NCBI GenBank assembly: GCA_018398765.1
Contig: JAHBMJ010001549.1
Location: forward strand, 51,001 to 115,000
DNA: 64,000 nucleotides
Origin: Chromera velia
Taxonomy: Eukaryota; Sar; Chromeraceae
Direction: 5' to 3'
The position numbers and the translations under genes were made by a program. Below, piece after piece: positions 27,425 to 40,054 of the stretch (its first letter is position 1; each line of letters opens with the position of its first letter). The notes beneath the pieces are model-generated. The model did no database searches. It was not told the origin of the DNA and was given only the letters and a program-made list of their open reading frames with translations.

Positions 27425-29213
27425 TTTTTCTCTCTCCGAGCTTCGTCTCTCGCTTGAGCTCCTTCCAAGCTCGAGTCCAAAAGGGCAACAGTGAAGACTC
27501 GAATGGCCCCTCTCTGTTCCGAATCGGTGCCGCGGTTCCGCAGACGGTGGGAGGGAGACGGGATGGGCTGATCGACGCAGCGTCAGAAGGAGAAGTGTGA
27601 GAAGGCCAGGGAGTTTGTCTCATGCCGTGATGCAATCTTCCGTTTCTCGTCTCTGTGTCTCCGCGTGCCTCTGTCCCGGCAGAGGGCTGGATAGCTGAGA
27701 TGCCACAAAGAAGTGGAAGACCAGTCTTCTCTCTGCCAGTGCGTCTCCTCTCAGCCGACTCGAAGTGCAGTGAGCACCTTCGAGACGCCAATGGAGAGAA
27801 ACAGACAGAGGTGTGGAGCAAAGCTGAGAATTGGGGCGAAGTTCAGGATTAACCGAAGGCTTCTACAGGTGCAGTGAGCTCTCTTCTCTTTCGCATTCAA
27901 GAAGAGACGCAGGGGTGTTGAGACACTTCGAGCGCTCAGTCTGATTGAATCTTGGAACGGAAGTTGCAACACCAGAAGAATTTACGATGGCTGAATATGA
28001 TTCGTCAATGCACCTGTGAAACTGGTTTTGAAATCATGCAGAACTTTTGATTGATTCCACAGAAGCCGCACAGGAAAAATGTATAGATTCATTGTAGAAC
28101 AAAGGTCAGTCGTTCGATCGCGCAACATTCGTCGGCGTTGGCACACACTTAGTTGTCACACTAGCCACTGCTAGTCCTTCGCGACTCATCGACTATACCG
28201 GAAGTTTGTGCCAACTCCCGCCCCCCGGCGACCGCCCCCCGGAGCCCGCCCCCCGGCGCCGCTCAGACCGCTGAGTCACCGCTCTCCCCATGCACAGCAC
28301 ATAGCATGCAGTGATGCCACTGTGATGGCCCGGCATGGACGCCGCGTCCCCATATATCGATATTGATACGATGTAATACGAGGAGCGGATCTAGCTCCCC
28401 CCCACTCAGTGTGCGGCTGATCACATACTAAGTTGTTTCTTTATGTCCTTTTCCCCCTCACCACATGCGCAAATCAATCTAACCTTAATGGTACTTACTA
28501 ATTGTACTTAACCATTACTAACAATATATATTTTAATCTATTTTAGGCCAATTTTTGGTACCGAATAAAGTACGCCGCAAAGTTTATATAAAATGATTTT
28601 TAATAAATGTAGCATCACTTTGAAAAATTATACTCAGAAATAAATAAAAATAGTCGTTTAAAGATTAAAAAATAGAAATAATAAAGATTAAAAAATAGAA
28701 ATAAAACCCCATAAAGTAGCATAAAGTTTTGACTCGCGACTTTTGAATATGAACCAGAGATTCTGCTTCAACATGATTAATATTAGAGTATATCAAAGTG
28801 TGATCACATCAAATCACTTAGTAAGTGTATTGATGTACCGCAGTGTCTAAGGATTCAAACTTCTGTTTTCAAACGTTCAGTAAAAAAACTTAACAAAGCC
28901 GCATAAGAACACTTGCACATACAGTTATTTAATTCTTTTAAACTTTTGTTTCCCTTACTCTACTTGTCTCACCCTTTGCTTTTCCTTTTTCTTTCACTCG
29001 CTAATACTTGACGGTAGTGTACGGAGAAAGCACTTTGCCAAGCCTTCCGCCCTCTCCCCCTTCTCTCTGTCGTGTTTCGCTGCTCTCTCTCTCTCTCTCT
29101 CTCTCTCTCGCGGTCTGACTGCTCATTCTTTCGCCCCCTTTCCCTTTTGAATTCTCCCCTGTCTCCCACCCTCGCTTTCTTCCTCTCTCTCTCTCTCTCT
29201 CTTTTTTCTCTCT
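27425..29213. other. Intergenic block, AT-rich in its right half
   Basis: 27425-27990 is GC-balanced and lies upstream of the transporter start, so it probably holds its promoter and 5' leader. 28200-28300 contains GC-rich CCCCCCGG words. 28440-28960 is very AT-rich with an imperfect duplication AATAAAGATTAAAAAATAGA near 28660-28700. No gene is seen. Confidence 0.45.
28337..28400 (+). repeat. Dispersed 65-bp repeat, diverged copy
   Basis: CCGCGTCCCCATATAT is followed, after about 25 extra bases, by GAGCGGATCTAG, matching both halves of the repeat core. Confidence 0.6.
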
Positions 29214-30301
29214 TCAATACCGAAGAGAGAGTTTGCATGCTGATGAAGGCTGCAAATTCATCTGGAAGAGCTGTCCCTGTGGGCAAAAGAGATAATCCAG
29301 AGACTCCAGGGCCTTCACCGAAGACGGACGTTTGAAGGGCTCTTTGCTGATCATCTGGAGGATCAAGTCCCTGCAGACGTAGACGTACAGGCAGGCAGGC
29401 ACGAGAATGGATAAATATTTGCATCCACTGGTGTCAACTCGACATGCACAGAAGAGACAACAAGACAGGCAGGCAGAGAAAATATTCCCATGCACGCACT
29501 TGATGTACGTCGCTTCATCCATCCTCTCGGGGGGGAATCGAATCCTCCGGGGGTGTCGAAACGAAGAGAGCTACCAGGAGAAGAAAAACAAGCGCTTTAG
29601 AGATGAATTATAGCTGCGTTCATGTACAGATGAGCAGCAAGTAAACTAACAGACGCAACAGGCGAATCAGCACAAAATTATGGGCTTTTGAAAGAAACAA
29701 AACAACAGAACTGGGCGACTTCAAGGTCTTCTTGTTTGTGGGAAGGCAACGCGGGCCCATTCAAGACAGGAAAAGACCCCAAGAGATTTGAAGGCACATG
29801 GAGAAAAAAAAGGCGATGCGAATCAATGCTATCAATCCGTGCATGGATCATGAGGGGGATTGAATTCTCGTTGGGTGCATGCTTGCTTCTCTAATGGAAC
29901 TGTTTGTTGATTCTCGTGTTTGTTTGCACGGCATTCGGGGTGGGGGATGAACTGGCAGGCATGTTGTGCAGGAACAAAAACACGCACGCACAGCAAAAAT
30001 GAGAGAGAAGAACCGCGGCTGATCGAGAGCGAATGCACACACTAACTATCACATTCGCTTGCATGGTGTGACAACATCTTGTGGATTGACTGCTTGACTG
30101 CTTGACTGACTCACTCACTCCGACTCTCCCACATTGACAGACAGGTTGACTGACTGAGTGACTGACTGACTGACTGACTGACTGACTGACTGACGTTGGG
30201 AAAACCTTGCCCTCTTTGCTTTCCCACTGGCAGTGGGGCTGCCAGGTAACGTCTTCGTACGGTTTCTGCGTGCATCAGTGGGAAAAGTGAGGGTTAGACA
30301 T

Positions 30302-30335
<34 letters not shown>

Positions 30336-33300
30336 ATACTATTAATATTTACATGGACAGACATGCAAACACATGTTCCGCAAGGGAGAAGTGTACCGAT
30401 GCGAAGTTGAGCAGACGGGAGACTCAAACTCTTCTTGCATTCACACGTGCAGAACGGTTCCCTTTTTCCAGTTATCGTATTGACGAATTCTGCAAGATTG
30501 GAGGTTGTCGTTCAGTATGAGAAAATCACAATGCACGGACGCGATCGAACAGGTCCACACAGAATAGCGGGCCTACCCTTTTCGGATCCTTGATCCGTTG
30601 TCTGAAGTTCTCCGGCGTTTCCGGGTAGTTCTTCAAGTCTTTCTTCACCCAGGCTGCCTTGGACTCCATCTGAGCGGACCAGAAAGGATGCACACCTGTG
30701 CAGAGCTCAAAGAAGAAAACCCCGAGCGAGAAGACGTCAATCTTCCGCATGTCGAAAGCCGAGTTGGAACCACTCAACGTCGCCATAGACTCCGGAGCAT
30801 TGTACTTGAAAAAGTCTGCGTACATGCATGCATCCATGCAACGCAATGAGAGGGAGTGAATGGTACATGTCCTCTCTTTCTTTCTCTCTCTCTCTTTTAT
30901 TCTTTCGCTGTCTCCCCCCCCACCCCCCTCCCCCGTCTCTTTCTTTGTTTCTCGCTATGTTTTTTTGTTTCGTGGCCAATTTAGGAGAACACAATTCGGG
31001 CAGCTCTGTGTATTCTCTGCGACGCTTTTCCCAGAGGCACCGAGAGGGAGAGTTTCTTTTACTCTCAACTGGCAGCGTGATGGATTTGCCAGATTGAAGC
31101 GTCCAACTGTTGAGTCGACTGGTAGTAGGAACTGGACAGAAAGCTAGAAGGAAAAACAAATTTTTTAAAAGAAGAACGAGAGATGCAATCACAAAGAGGT
31201 CCTTTGAGATACATTGGAATGGAGTCTGATCGCTTAAAGAAGTGGGAAGAGAAGGCGTGACGAATCTGGGTCGGGAAACTCCAACGCGGAAAAAGAAAAA
31301 GGGGACTTAAGGCAAACGGCAAATGAAGCAGATGCTGATAAGGACCGCTAAAGAGAGAGACAGGCAATTGCAAGCAGATGGAATTGCAGATAAAAGTCCA
31401 ATCCATGCAGTAATACCTTCTGCATTCTGTCTGGGCCTTGGTGTGCAAAGGGGGCCAGCAAATCTATGCAAGTCCCAACACGTCAGGAAGGAATTCGATT
31501 TGGCATAGTGATCATGCAAACCCACCGGGTGGATCATGAATATCTTCACTTCCATCGAAGTTTCCCTCTCCGAGGGCCTTGCTATCGAATCGCACAGTTG
31601 CGGGTGCGATGTATTTTATTGGTTTGCCCGGTTTTCCAGATTCCCCCCCCCGTGATCCTGTGTGTGGAAAGTGAGCGCGCACCATCCTAAGCAGAAGAGA
31701 CCTGAAGTTGTAGAAGACCTTTGTTGGGTCTAGACTCGGGGGCCCGCTGCTCTTCAGCACTTCAGACCAAGGACAGTATCTGCAGGTAGATCGAAATATT
31801 TTGTTCACATGAGCGCAAATGAACTAAAAGGCTTCTTGTGCTGACAGAATAATTGATAATCAGCACATCTGAAAGCGACGAACAAGAAGGGAAAACCACT
31901 CATGACTTACTTGAGATGTCTGCAAGATGCAAGCGAGGAATGATAAATGGGAGAAAGGACTTCCTGGAGGGTCGAAGTATAAAGATGCCGGAGAGGATAT
32001 TATTGAACGAACCAGCAATTATCGAACTAAAAAAAAAAAAAATCGAACAAGTGGATCTGCAACGTGAAAAGAGAAAGAGAAGCTAGACGCAGCTGCTGAC
32101 AAGACCAGAAAGATGACAGCTTGATGCGATGCAACCGGAGATTCCCTCAAGAGATCATTCATTCATTCATTCATTCGTTCATTCATGATGGATGGATGGA
32201 TGGATGGATGGATGGGAGGCTTCGATTAGTTCGCTCCTGCAGGAGCCATTGCTTGTTTCATGATTGTATCGCTCTGATAAAAGAGAAAGAACATGAAGGA
32301 CTGCAGAATTCCTTCAGTTTGTTGCTGTACAAAAGACAGCTGTTTTTCTTGCTTGCTGACCTCTGTAGGGCATCGCACGCGACGTCCGATGGAGTCTGTC
32401 CGAATTCAGGTCCTACTCTTTTGATGACTTCAGAGACGGGAGGCCGCTCTGAAGGATCGTATGTCAACATGTCCCTCACAATATTTCTGCATGGAGAAAG
32501 AAACAACCGTTAGAGCGAAGGATGGATGGATGAACAAAAGAAACAGATAGGTGTCCATCCCTCGACATATAGGCGGAACTTCCGGGAAATGCCTGCCTGC
32601 CTGCCTGCCTACCTGTCTAAAGAACTTGCATGGAACAAGTCAAGCGTCGCCTTTCTTCATTAAACAAACTCTCAGGCTTATTGAGAGACACAGTGGCAAC
32701 AGCATGGGAAAGTGCGCCACGGGGTCAAAAGTGCATGTCTGCTGCTTCGTTCCTTTGGACTTCAGATCACTTTCTTTCTCAATCACTCACTCGCTCCCGC
32801 ATGCAGTCATTCATTGTCCTCCTGAGTGACTCGTTCGTTCACTATCTATCCGCACTACTGAAGACTGACTGACTGACTGACTCTGCTAAGTGTTCGACTC
32901 CCGATTTTTCCATGTCCCACTGGTGACAGAACGTGAACTCTTTGTCTTCGTAAACAAATGCCTGCAGACGGAGAGGAACTCATATGCTGGTCGTCGTGCC
33001 GTCTGAAAAGAAGTTTTTTCTGGAACAGCGCAGACCCATAACAAAGCACGCAAGCTGCTCTCACGCGTTTGTTATCATAGAAGACCTTTATACGCCCAGA
33101 CACAGGCAGGTCGGTACCGAATGATCTACCAAGAGTTGGGTGTCTTTGAATTTTGAAATACTCCAAAACAGTCCATGAAAATACCGGAAGCATAAAGACA
33201 TTCTCTAATGCAACTATTACAGGTAGAGTCAGCTGACTGACCCTTCCGTGTGAGTTCAGAACATTCCTGCCGATTTGGTAAGCCCTACTGATTCGGATGT

Positions 33301-34382
33301 CTTTTTCGCTTTGTTTGAGAATCTCTGGTCTCGCCTTTGCGTATTTTGTCCAGCCATGGTAGAGGAAAGGGAACTCCCCCCCTGTGCAGAGCTCATAGAA
33401 GGCAACGCCCAGAGCCCAGAGATCGGAACCGTAAGACACGCTTGTCTGCATGAAGGCATGCAAATGAGAAAGCCATTGAGCAACGATGCAGACAGACAAG
33501 CAAACATGCAATTACGCTCTCAGTTCGCTGTGTCACTTATTTACTCAGTCTTGAACCGGGACACGAATGCACAGCCCCCCCCGCCCTTCCTATGCACGCA
33601 GACACTGGGAAAGACACACAAAGAAAGAAAAAGGACTGGAGCAGCTGGAGCACCTGTCTCCAACTGTAACAATGTAGCTGGGAGTCACCTTTTCTGTCCA
33701 GACATCTAGAGACACAAAGAAACTTTCATCCCTTCCCTCTGTTTCCTCTTCCGTCCTTTCCATCCTTCCGTCTCCTCCATTAGTTTTTTCAATCAATCAA
33801 TGCGCCTCCCTTGCATGATTGCCGCAAGTGGTGCATGCACAAATCGATCGTCTGAGCCCCAGGGATTCTTGCAATCTCTCTGGCGAGACACCCGTCCTCG
33901 TGCATGGGTCTCTGGTGCAGAGCTTAACTGAACATTCATTCGGCATGCGGTCTCATTTGACTGACGCTCCATTGAAACCATGTCTCAGCACTGCATTCTT
34001 TCCGACAGCTTGATAGACTGACCCACCACTGTGTCGAGTCTCTCAAGGGGCGCCTCCGACCGGTGGCGTCTGAATTTCAACTCCCAAACTTCGGGGGGCA
34101 TGTAGTTGAATGTTCCTGATCGAACACACGCACGCACGGGGAAAGGTAAGGATTCTGCTTGTACGTGCAAGAGATCATCTGATCATTGAATCCGTCAACC
34201 GCCTTAATTGAGCCAAGTAACAGTGGCGAAGCTGAACGCCATCTGAAAACAACCCAGAAGAGGTGCACCGAGAGTGTCGGAAAAGTAAAAAAACACACAG
34301 ACACACTCACGCTCACTCAAACAGTCTCTCTCTCCCTCTCTCTCTCTCTCTCACACACACACTCTCTCTCACTCTTTCTCTT

Positions 34383-34413
<31 letters not shown>

Positions 34414-34421
34414 GACACACA

Positions 34422-34473
<52 letters not shown>

Positions 34474-35303
34474 TGAACGCGCATTCAGATGCGCACCCTC
34501 GGTGAGACACAACAGAAGAGACAGACCAACCGCCTGTGGAGGTAGAGGCTGGCCCGTCCTGAGCCAGGCCAAAGTCTGCGAGTTGGAGCGTACCGTCTGC
34601 CCTCAGCAGAATATTCTCTGGCTTGATGTCATAGTGGATGTACCCCGCCTGCATGCACTCACTCACACATCAAAGCATCATCTTATTGAATGCACTCAAT
34701 CAGCCGAATGAGATTCGCAGGAGAATGTCTGAGCGTCTTCTGGGCACTTGCGGGCCAGAAGGAGAAGAGGCTGCCCTGCACTTCAGTTTACGTGAGGGAG
34801 GCGACAGATCAAGGAAAGCGCTGCAGAATGCGAAAAGAAGTGTGACCGTTCCCAAGGAAGAAAGAAAACAGACCTTCAAGAATTCTGAGGAGGACAGCTC
34901 GGGTAGAAATTGAGTCTGAGTGAAAAAACAAAATGCCCTGACTGAAGATTGACCTCATGAATGAAGTGGAGTGCAGCTAGAGACTGTTTCAGCCAGGAAC
35001 GGATGTCGTGGGACGCCTGGAATGATGGTCCCACTGTACCGTCACTCAGTTCTTGGAGTTTGGCAAACAGCTCCCCTCCCGAGAGCATCTCGAGGACCAT
35101 ACACAACGGACGCTTGTACTGTCGGCCTTTCGGGACCATACCCACGGCATCTGCAGGGCAGGACGAAAGACGTTCCTCGAGTCCCATTGAGAAGGGAACT
35201 TTTTTGACGCCGATATCGTCCATTGTGCCAAGCTCTTTCTCCACCAGGTCACTCAGGATTTTGTCCCCTGGATCACCCTCGACCATCTTCAACGCAAAAC
35301 TGC

Positions 35304-35340
<37 letters not shown>

Positions 35341-36571
35341 GGGAGCAAAAGCAAAACAAAGTGCAAGTTGTCTGCGCAAGACTGACTGCACAAAGTAAGA
35401 GAAGGAAAGACACTTCGGGGACATGCATCGTCTTTGTGTCGTTCGGTCTGCCCCAGCTTTATCTCCACCTTTTCTCCTCCGTGTTTTTCACTTCTTAATC
35501 AAAATCGTTGGATTCCTAGATCACACAAGCGAGAGAGAACACGCAGGCCTCGACTGAAACCGCCCCGATGTTGGGGCTCCTTCTGGCACACTCCCTTTCT
35601 TTCCTGTATGGATTTGCCTCTTTCTTTGGCTTCCTATCACTTTTGCTTTCTCTTCCTTTCTTTTCTTCGCTTTTACCAACGCCCCCCCGATCCTCCAGTT
35701 CCTTCCTGCCGTGACCCCTCAGCGCACTCTTTTCGATTTTGTGCACGCGCAAACAGAAAATCAACATCTCTCGGGATTAGTCCGTCATGCTCGTTGACAA
35801 CCCTCGTGTGTTCATCTGCTTTCGACCTCTAAAGAGTTTCCCCTCTTCTTACTTTACAAGAGTCTGATCGCAGTTCCTCCTGTCCATTCCCTTCCGGCCC
35901 AACACTTCTCGTCCGCCTGCCTTTTCTGCTTTGATTTCAGACATTGATTGTGTCGCTCTCTTAATGACTCTCCCTGATCCCTTTGTTTCCCGCTTTTTCT
36001 TTTATCTGCGTCTTCAAACCCCACGTCTTTTACTTCTTCGACTACTTCCTCCGTGCGTAGAAGGTTTTACACCAAATGATAAACAGGCGATCAAATAGAC
36101 ACTTCTGTAAAGTCCCCTTGTGTAAAGAAAGTTGGCCAAGAAGAAAATTGATTCTCATAAAACCCAATCCGATCAGATGACGTACATTTTCTGGTCGCTG
36201 TCCCTCTTCACCTGGAATACCGTTCCGAACCCCCCCATTTTCGGCCATCCCTCTGCAGCGATCACATCGTATTCCCTTCTCCTCCTTGTCCTCGTCCTTC
36301 TAGCTTCCCTAGAGAGAAAAGAGACAACGCCAAACGGGGTCTCAGAGACGCCCCCATCCTCCTCAGCCCCCCCTCCCCAACCCCGTACCGTCCTCCCCCC
36401 CTCTCCCACAAGTCTGTATGTCTCATTCCGGACAGAAAATTCAAAGGCACCCGCCTCCCTTGCCAGGAGGAAACAGAGCGCGAACAGGAGGGGGAGGAGA
36501 GAAGGACAGCGTAGCATCCGGAGAGGCCAGACACAAAAGGAACCAAACATGGAAGCCGAAGTCCCCACCAT
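29214..36571 (-). CDS. Protein kinase with signal peptide and partial second kinase C-lobe
   Basis: Eleven exons join in phase with no gap: 36571-36186, 35299-34954, 34648-34531, 34115-34027, 33445-33242, 32961-32882, 32486-32361, 31779-31526, 30815-30577, 30265-30195 and 29370-29214, giving 689 residues. Residues 15-40 contain SLLPLLFALCFLLAREAGA, a signal peptide or anchor. The kinase domain has GGFGTV (113-118), FALK (Lys133), HYDIKPEN (249-256, Tyr in place of the HRD Arg), DFG (269-271), MPPE (289-292) and DLWALG. Residues 408-423 (ENIVRDMLTYDPSERP) end the first C-lobe. After a linker, KYNAPES, KIDVFSLGVFFFELCTG and DLILQMISKEPFKRP repeat the C-lobe from the APE motif onward, with no second ATP site. 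A secreted or lumenal kinase, as among apicomplexan rhoptry kinases, is one reading. A gene-tail duplication explains the second part. Confidence 0.85.
30100..30194. repeat. (GACT)n microsatellite abutting a splice donor
   Basis: On the minus strand the run reads GTCAGTCAGTCA and starts exactly at the GT of the kinase exon 10 donor (30194). Confidence 0.9.
32155..32215. repeat. (ATTC)n-(ATGG)n microsatellite
   Basis: Two adjacent tetranucleotide runs in kinase intron 7. Confidence 0.9.
34322..34470. repeat. (CT)n-(CA)n-(GA)n compound microsatellite
   Basis: Alternating dinucleotide blocks in kinase intron 3. Confidence 0.95.
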
Positions 36572-37268
36572 GAGGACTTCACAGCTTGGCAATTTGCCTC
36601 AGTATGTGGTTGGAATTTGTATATAGAAAGAAGGAGATCGAGTCACGGTGGATCCACGCACAGATGACAAGAAATATATAGATTTATACGTTTCCACAGT
36701 CCTTTCAATCTGTCAATTTGTGACCACCTTTGACAGACGAGCCTCTTTTGCGTCCGAAGTCCTTAGGTCATCACACGAATTTTCAAAGCCTTACGTGTGT
36801 GCACTGACAGCTCTGGCAAGCCAGGATTGTATAGGGAAGATCTCTGAATGTCGATCTGCAAAACGTACTGCAATGTTACGTACCATATATAGCTGCGCGT
36901 CGAGATTGAATTTTTGCATATATGAAGCACGGATGCATGCATTAATTGAAAAAGAAATTAATTAAGGCGAAATTTCAAAACAGAAAAAAAAGTGCTTATA
37001 ATTTGCGCGCGTGTTGCGCGCACGCCGCGACGCGCTTTTGGCGACGCGAAATTGGTGTACGTGTGCAACGAGACGGCTTTCTTCAGGGAGAGCCAGATGC
37101 GTACGTTTCTTCGCCCTTCTTCGTTCATTCCTCATTCTCTTGCTTTGAATCAACAGCATTGCTGCTATTACATGATCCACTCGAGTGTTCTGAATCATTG
37201 TGCCATCTGTAAAAAGCCCCCTGACTTGGTGACATCGTGAAGAGGAAGGAGCAGCAGGAACGTACAGG
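36572..37268. promoter_or_regulatory. Divergent promoter region, kinase (-) and FAM136A-like (+)
   Basis: About 700 bases separate two divergent start codons. 37003-37048 holds a dense CpG cluster (GCGCGCGTGTTGCGCGCACG, then CGCGACGCG), about 220-265 bases upstream of the FAM136A-like ATG. No TATA box in a convincing position is seen. Confidence 0.45.
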
Positions 37269-38478
37269 ATGCAGGCCGCTGCTAACGATTTCCAAGAAAA
37301 GTTCAACGCAGTGGTCAAGGAGATCTCCTTGAAGTCTCTGCCCCTGCAGAAGAAAGTCCTCCAAGCTTCCGTGCAGTGCTATGACAAATTTGAAAAGAGC
37401 GGTGGTACGTCAATGTGCTGGTGGACAGGCGAATATGCATGTAGAGACAGAGGAGACGGCGATTCACTGTCCCTTCTTATCATTCCATGGTGTGTTCCTT
37501 GTGTGCAGATGATGCGGCAGATAAAGTGAGCGATTGTGTGGCAAAGAAGCAGAATGTTGGGCACGCATACGCGGAGAAGGTCCAGGCGGTGCGTTGACTT
37601 GCTGTGCTCTGCTCTGTCAACCTCTTCATGCCTGTCCTCTTGTCCCCATTCTAGCTTCACCTCCCCCGTTTTCCTCCCTCTAACGGTCCGTCTGGCTGAG
37701 TGTGCCAGGCTTTCTTCCGTCTCGCAACGATCTTCTTTTCATCTCTGCTACTATTCTGAAACCAACAGACCCACCCATGCCCATCCGTCTGCTGCGCTTA
37801 TGAGGGCGCGAGGCTTCAGTAAAGCGAACCCTTCCGCCTCCGCTCTTTGATGAACAGCTTTCCGTCCTTCTACCTTTCTGCCGTACCGTTTTCCTGTTGA
37901 AGTGACATCTGCGCCATTCCGCTGGAATCCTCCGTGTTCTCTCTCTACTGAAAGCTGTCGGCTTTCTCTGCAGCCCTTTTATGTATGCATGATGTACATA
38001 TATACATTTTGTTGAATGAGTAAACCCCTCTGTTTGCGGCAACAAAAATGGCTGTGGTGTCAACTTTAATTTCGCTTCGCCTGGGGGTCCACCCGTGTGG
38101 TGTGGTGCTCAAGCCTTCGCAGGCCTCCCTGCTGGTGTGCCTCTCGCTTCTCGGTCTTTCACACTTTCATCTTCTTCTTTGCATTATTCCCCCATCCATG
38201 TCCCCTTTCTGACATTCCGTCTTCTTCGTTGTCAATCTGTCCCTCTTTGCCTCCCTCACTGCAAACTCTCTCTCTCTCTCTCACACACACACATTTTTTT
38301 TTCGTATCGTGTGCGGATAAATTGTTTTGACTGTGAGAGCATTAGAATGGTCGGCTTTGTTTCGCAGAGAATCGGTGCCTTCATGCATACCTTCCGTGTG
38401 CATTCGCTTGGGAAGTCTTGTAAATGCCTATGTGCGGTTGTGTGTATCCATATGTGTGTGCATCTAACTCTCTCTCTC

Positions 38479-38522
<44 letters not shown>

Positions 38523-39155
38523 TGTGTGTATGTGTATGTATGATTGTGAGTGTGCATTTGTCTGTTTGCATCTTCCGTCCGTGCATGCTTGCGTGCGTGT
38601 GTGTGCACATGTGTAGCAGGTACTCCTCAAACGTTTACGTTTGTTTTGTAGAAGACAGAGTCGCTTTTTGACTGCCTCCCTGTCCACTTTGTCGTTTTCG
38701 CTTTGTCTGCCTGCGACCCTCTCCACTCCACTTCCTGCCGATCTGCGTTCTTGTCTGCCGCACATTTTGCTTCCATGGATTGCAGGGAAAGGGAAGAACG
38801 GAACCAAAGATGTTCGTAACCCGACACGGATGTTCGTGTTCAGCCGTAAGGGGGAACTTCTCTTTTCTTTCAGTCGATCGTCAGTCAATTCTTTCTGTGT
38901 GGTCTCCCTGCCTGCCTGCCCGCCTTCTTGCAGGAGGTCCAAGGATTGCAGGACGGCATTCAAAGCTGTCAACAGACCTGTTACAACAAGCTGAGAGGGG
39001 CCTACGGAGACGCCAAGTCTGAGGATGCCCGGACGAAAATTCAGGGCCAAATGGAGGCCTGCACGGCGCAGTGCTTCAAAGACTTTTCACCAACCTTGCA
39101 GCAGATGAAGACGCGGCTTTTGGGGGCAATAAGTGAAGGCATGAAAGATGTTTGA
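37269..39155 (+). CDS. FAM136A: FAM136A-type (DUF842) mitochondrial protein
   Basis: Three exons join in phase: 37269-37404, 37509-37588 and 38934-39155, giving 145 residues, close to the usual length of about 140 for this family. The protein starts MQAAANDFQEKFNAVV. It has paired Cys motifs: an early Cys in ASVQCYDKF and SDCVAKK, then the twin CX3C motifs SCQQTC and EACTAQC, followed by LQQMKTRLLGAISEGMKDV. Twin CX3C spacing is typical of proteins oxidised in the mitochondrial intermembrane space, and FAM136A proteins are mitochondrial. Their exact role is unclear. Donors are GTACGT and GTGCGT. Intron 2 (1345 bases) holds CT and tetranucleotide repeats. Confidence 0.85.
38262..38530. repeat. 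(CT)n and (TG)n tracts in FAM136A-like intron 2
   Basis: Two separate CT-rich runs, at 38265-38292 and 38466-38535, the second passing into TG. Confidence 0.85.
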
Positions 39156-40054
39156 TCGACCGAATCGTTCGATTGATTCTCTTCGGGCCATACATACGGG
39201 GAACGGGTTGCATGCATGTACGTGTACGGACATACGTGTCAGTCTTCGTCAGGTGCTGAGAATTATGTAATGCAAGTCGGACCTAGCCTGACTGACCAGT
39301 GAATCTCCACCTGCCTGAGAGGAGACTTGGAATTGATAGACTGTTTGATTGCTCAAATTGAATCAGGTGAAGGTCGATCAGAACACAAGGGGAATTCAGA
39401 AAACGACAGCAACGCAAAGAAAGGGAAAGGAAACGAAAGTCGGGATACTGAATCTAATGCTTGTTATTCTAGGAGCTTCCGTCCTAGCTTCCGTCACACC
39501 TTCAGATCCTTCCTGTAGGAATTGATGCGGAATTAATGAACAGGAAAGAAAGTAAGTCGATCTTTCGTTGGGCCGGGGTTCATTACCATACGTCGGCACT
39601 GCATGAGAAAAGGGAGCATAATGGAGGGGGAAGGATACAAGTTATGGGGTGCAAGTCTAAACAAAATGTTAACATAGGGAAAATTCTAGAGCTATATTTC
39701 TAGAGTGTTGTGTACACTGAGCGCACCTTTGAGACTGCCAAGCCTGCCGTCCGCTTTCTGGGGCCGCTGGCTTTCCGGGATCTTTCCAGGGCCGCCAACG
39801 CCCACATCTGCCGTGCAAGATGATCAGAATAATAACGTATCCAAATGCGACCCCCAATCACAAACGTGTCACGTGTACGAGGTGCTGGTGGGAGATATAT
39901 TTTTGTCTTTCCTATATCGTTGTTGTGTGTTTTGAATTCGCAGAGATTCTCCTGATGTTGCCGTTTCTTCTTCAAATACGTTGACTGTGCTGGAGACGGC
40001 GAATTAAGTTGCGTGAGCTAGTGTCTCTAGCGGCACGTCTGAACATATAGAGCG
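39156..40054. other. Spacer with no supported gene
   Basis: Short ORFs on both strands at 39670-39975 have unusual amino-acid content, including DTFVIGGRIWIRYYS on the minus strand, but no flanking exon chain. I call nothing here. Confidence 0.4.
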
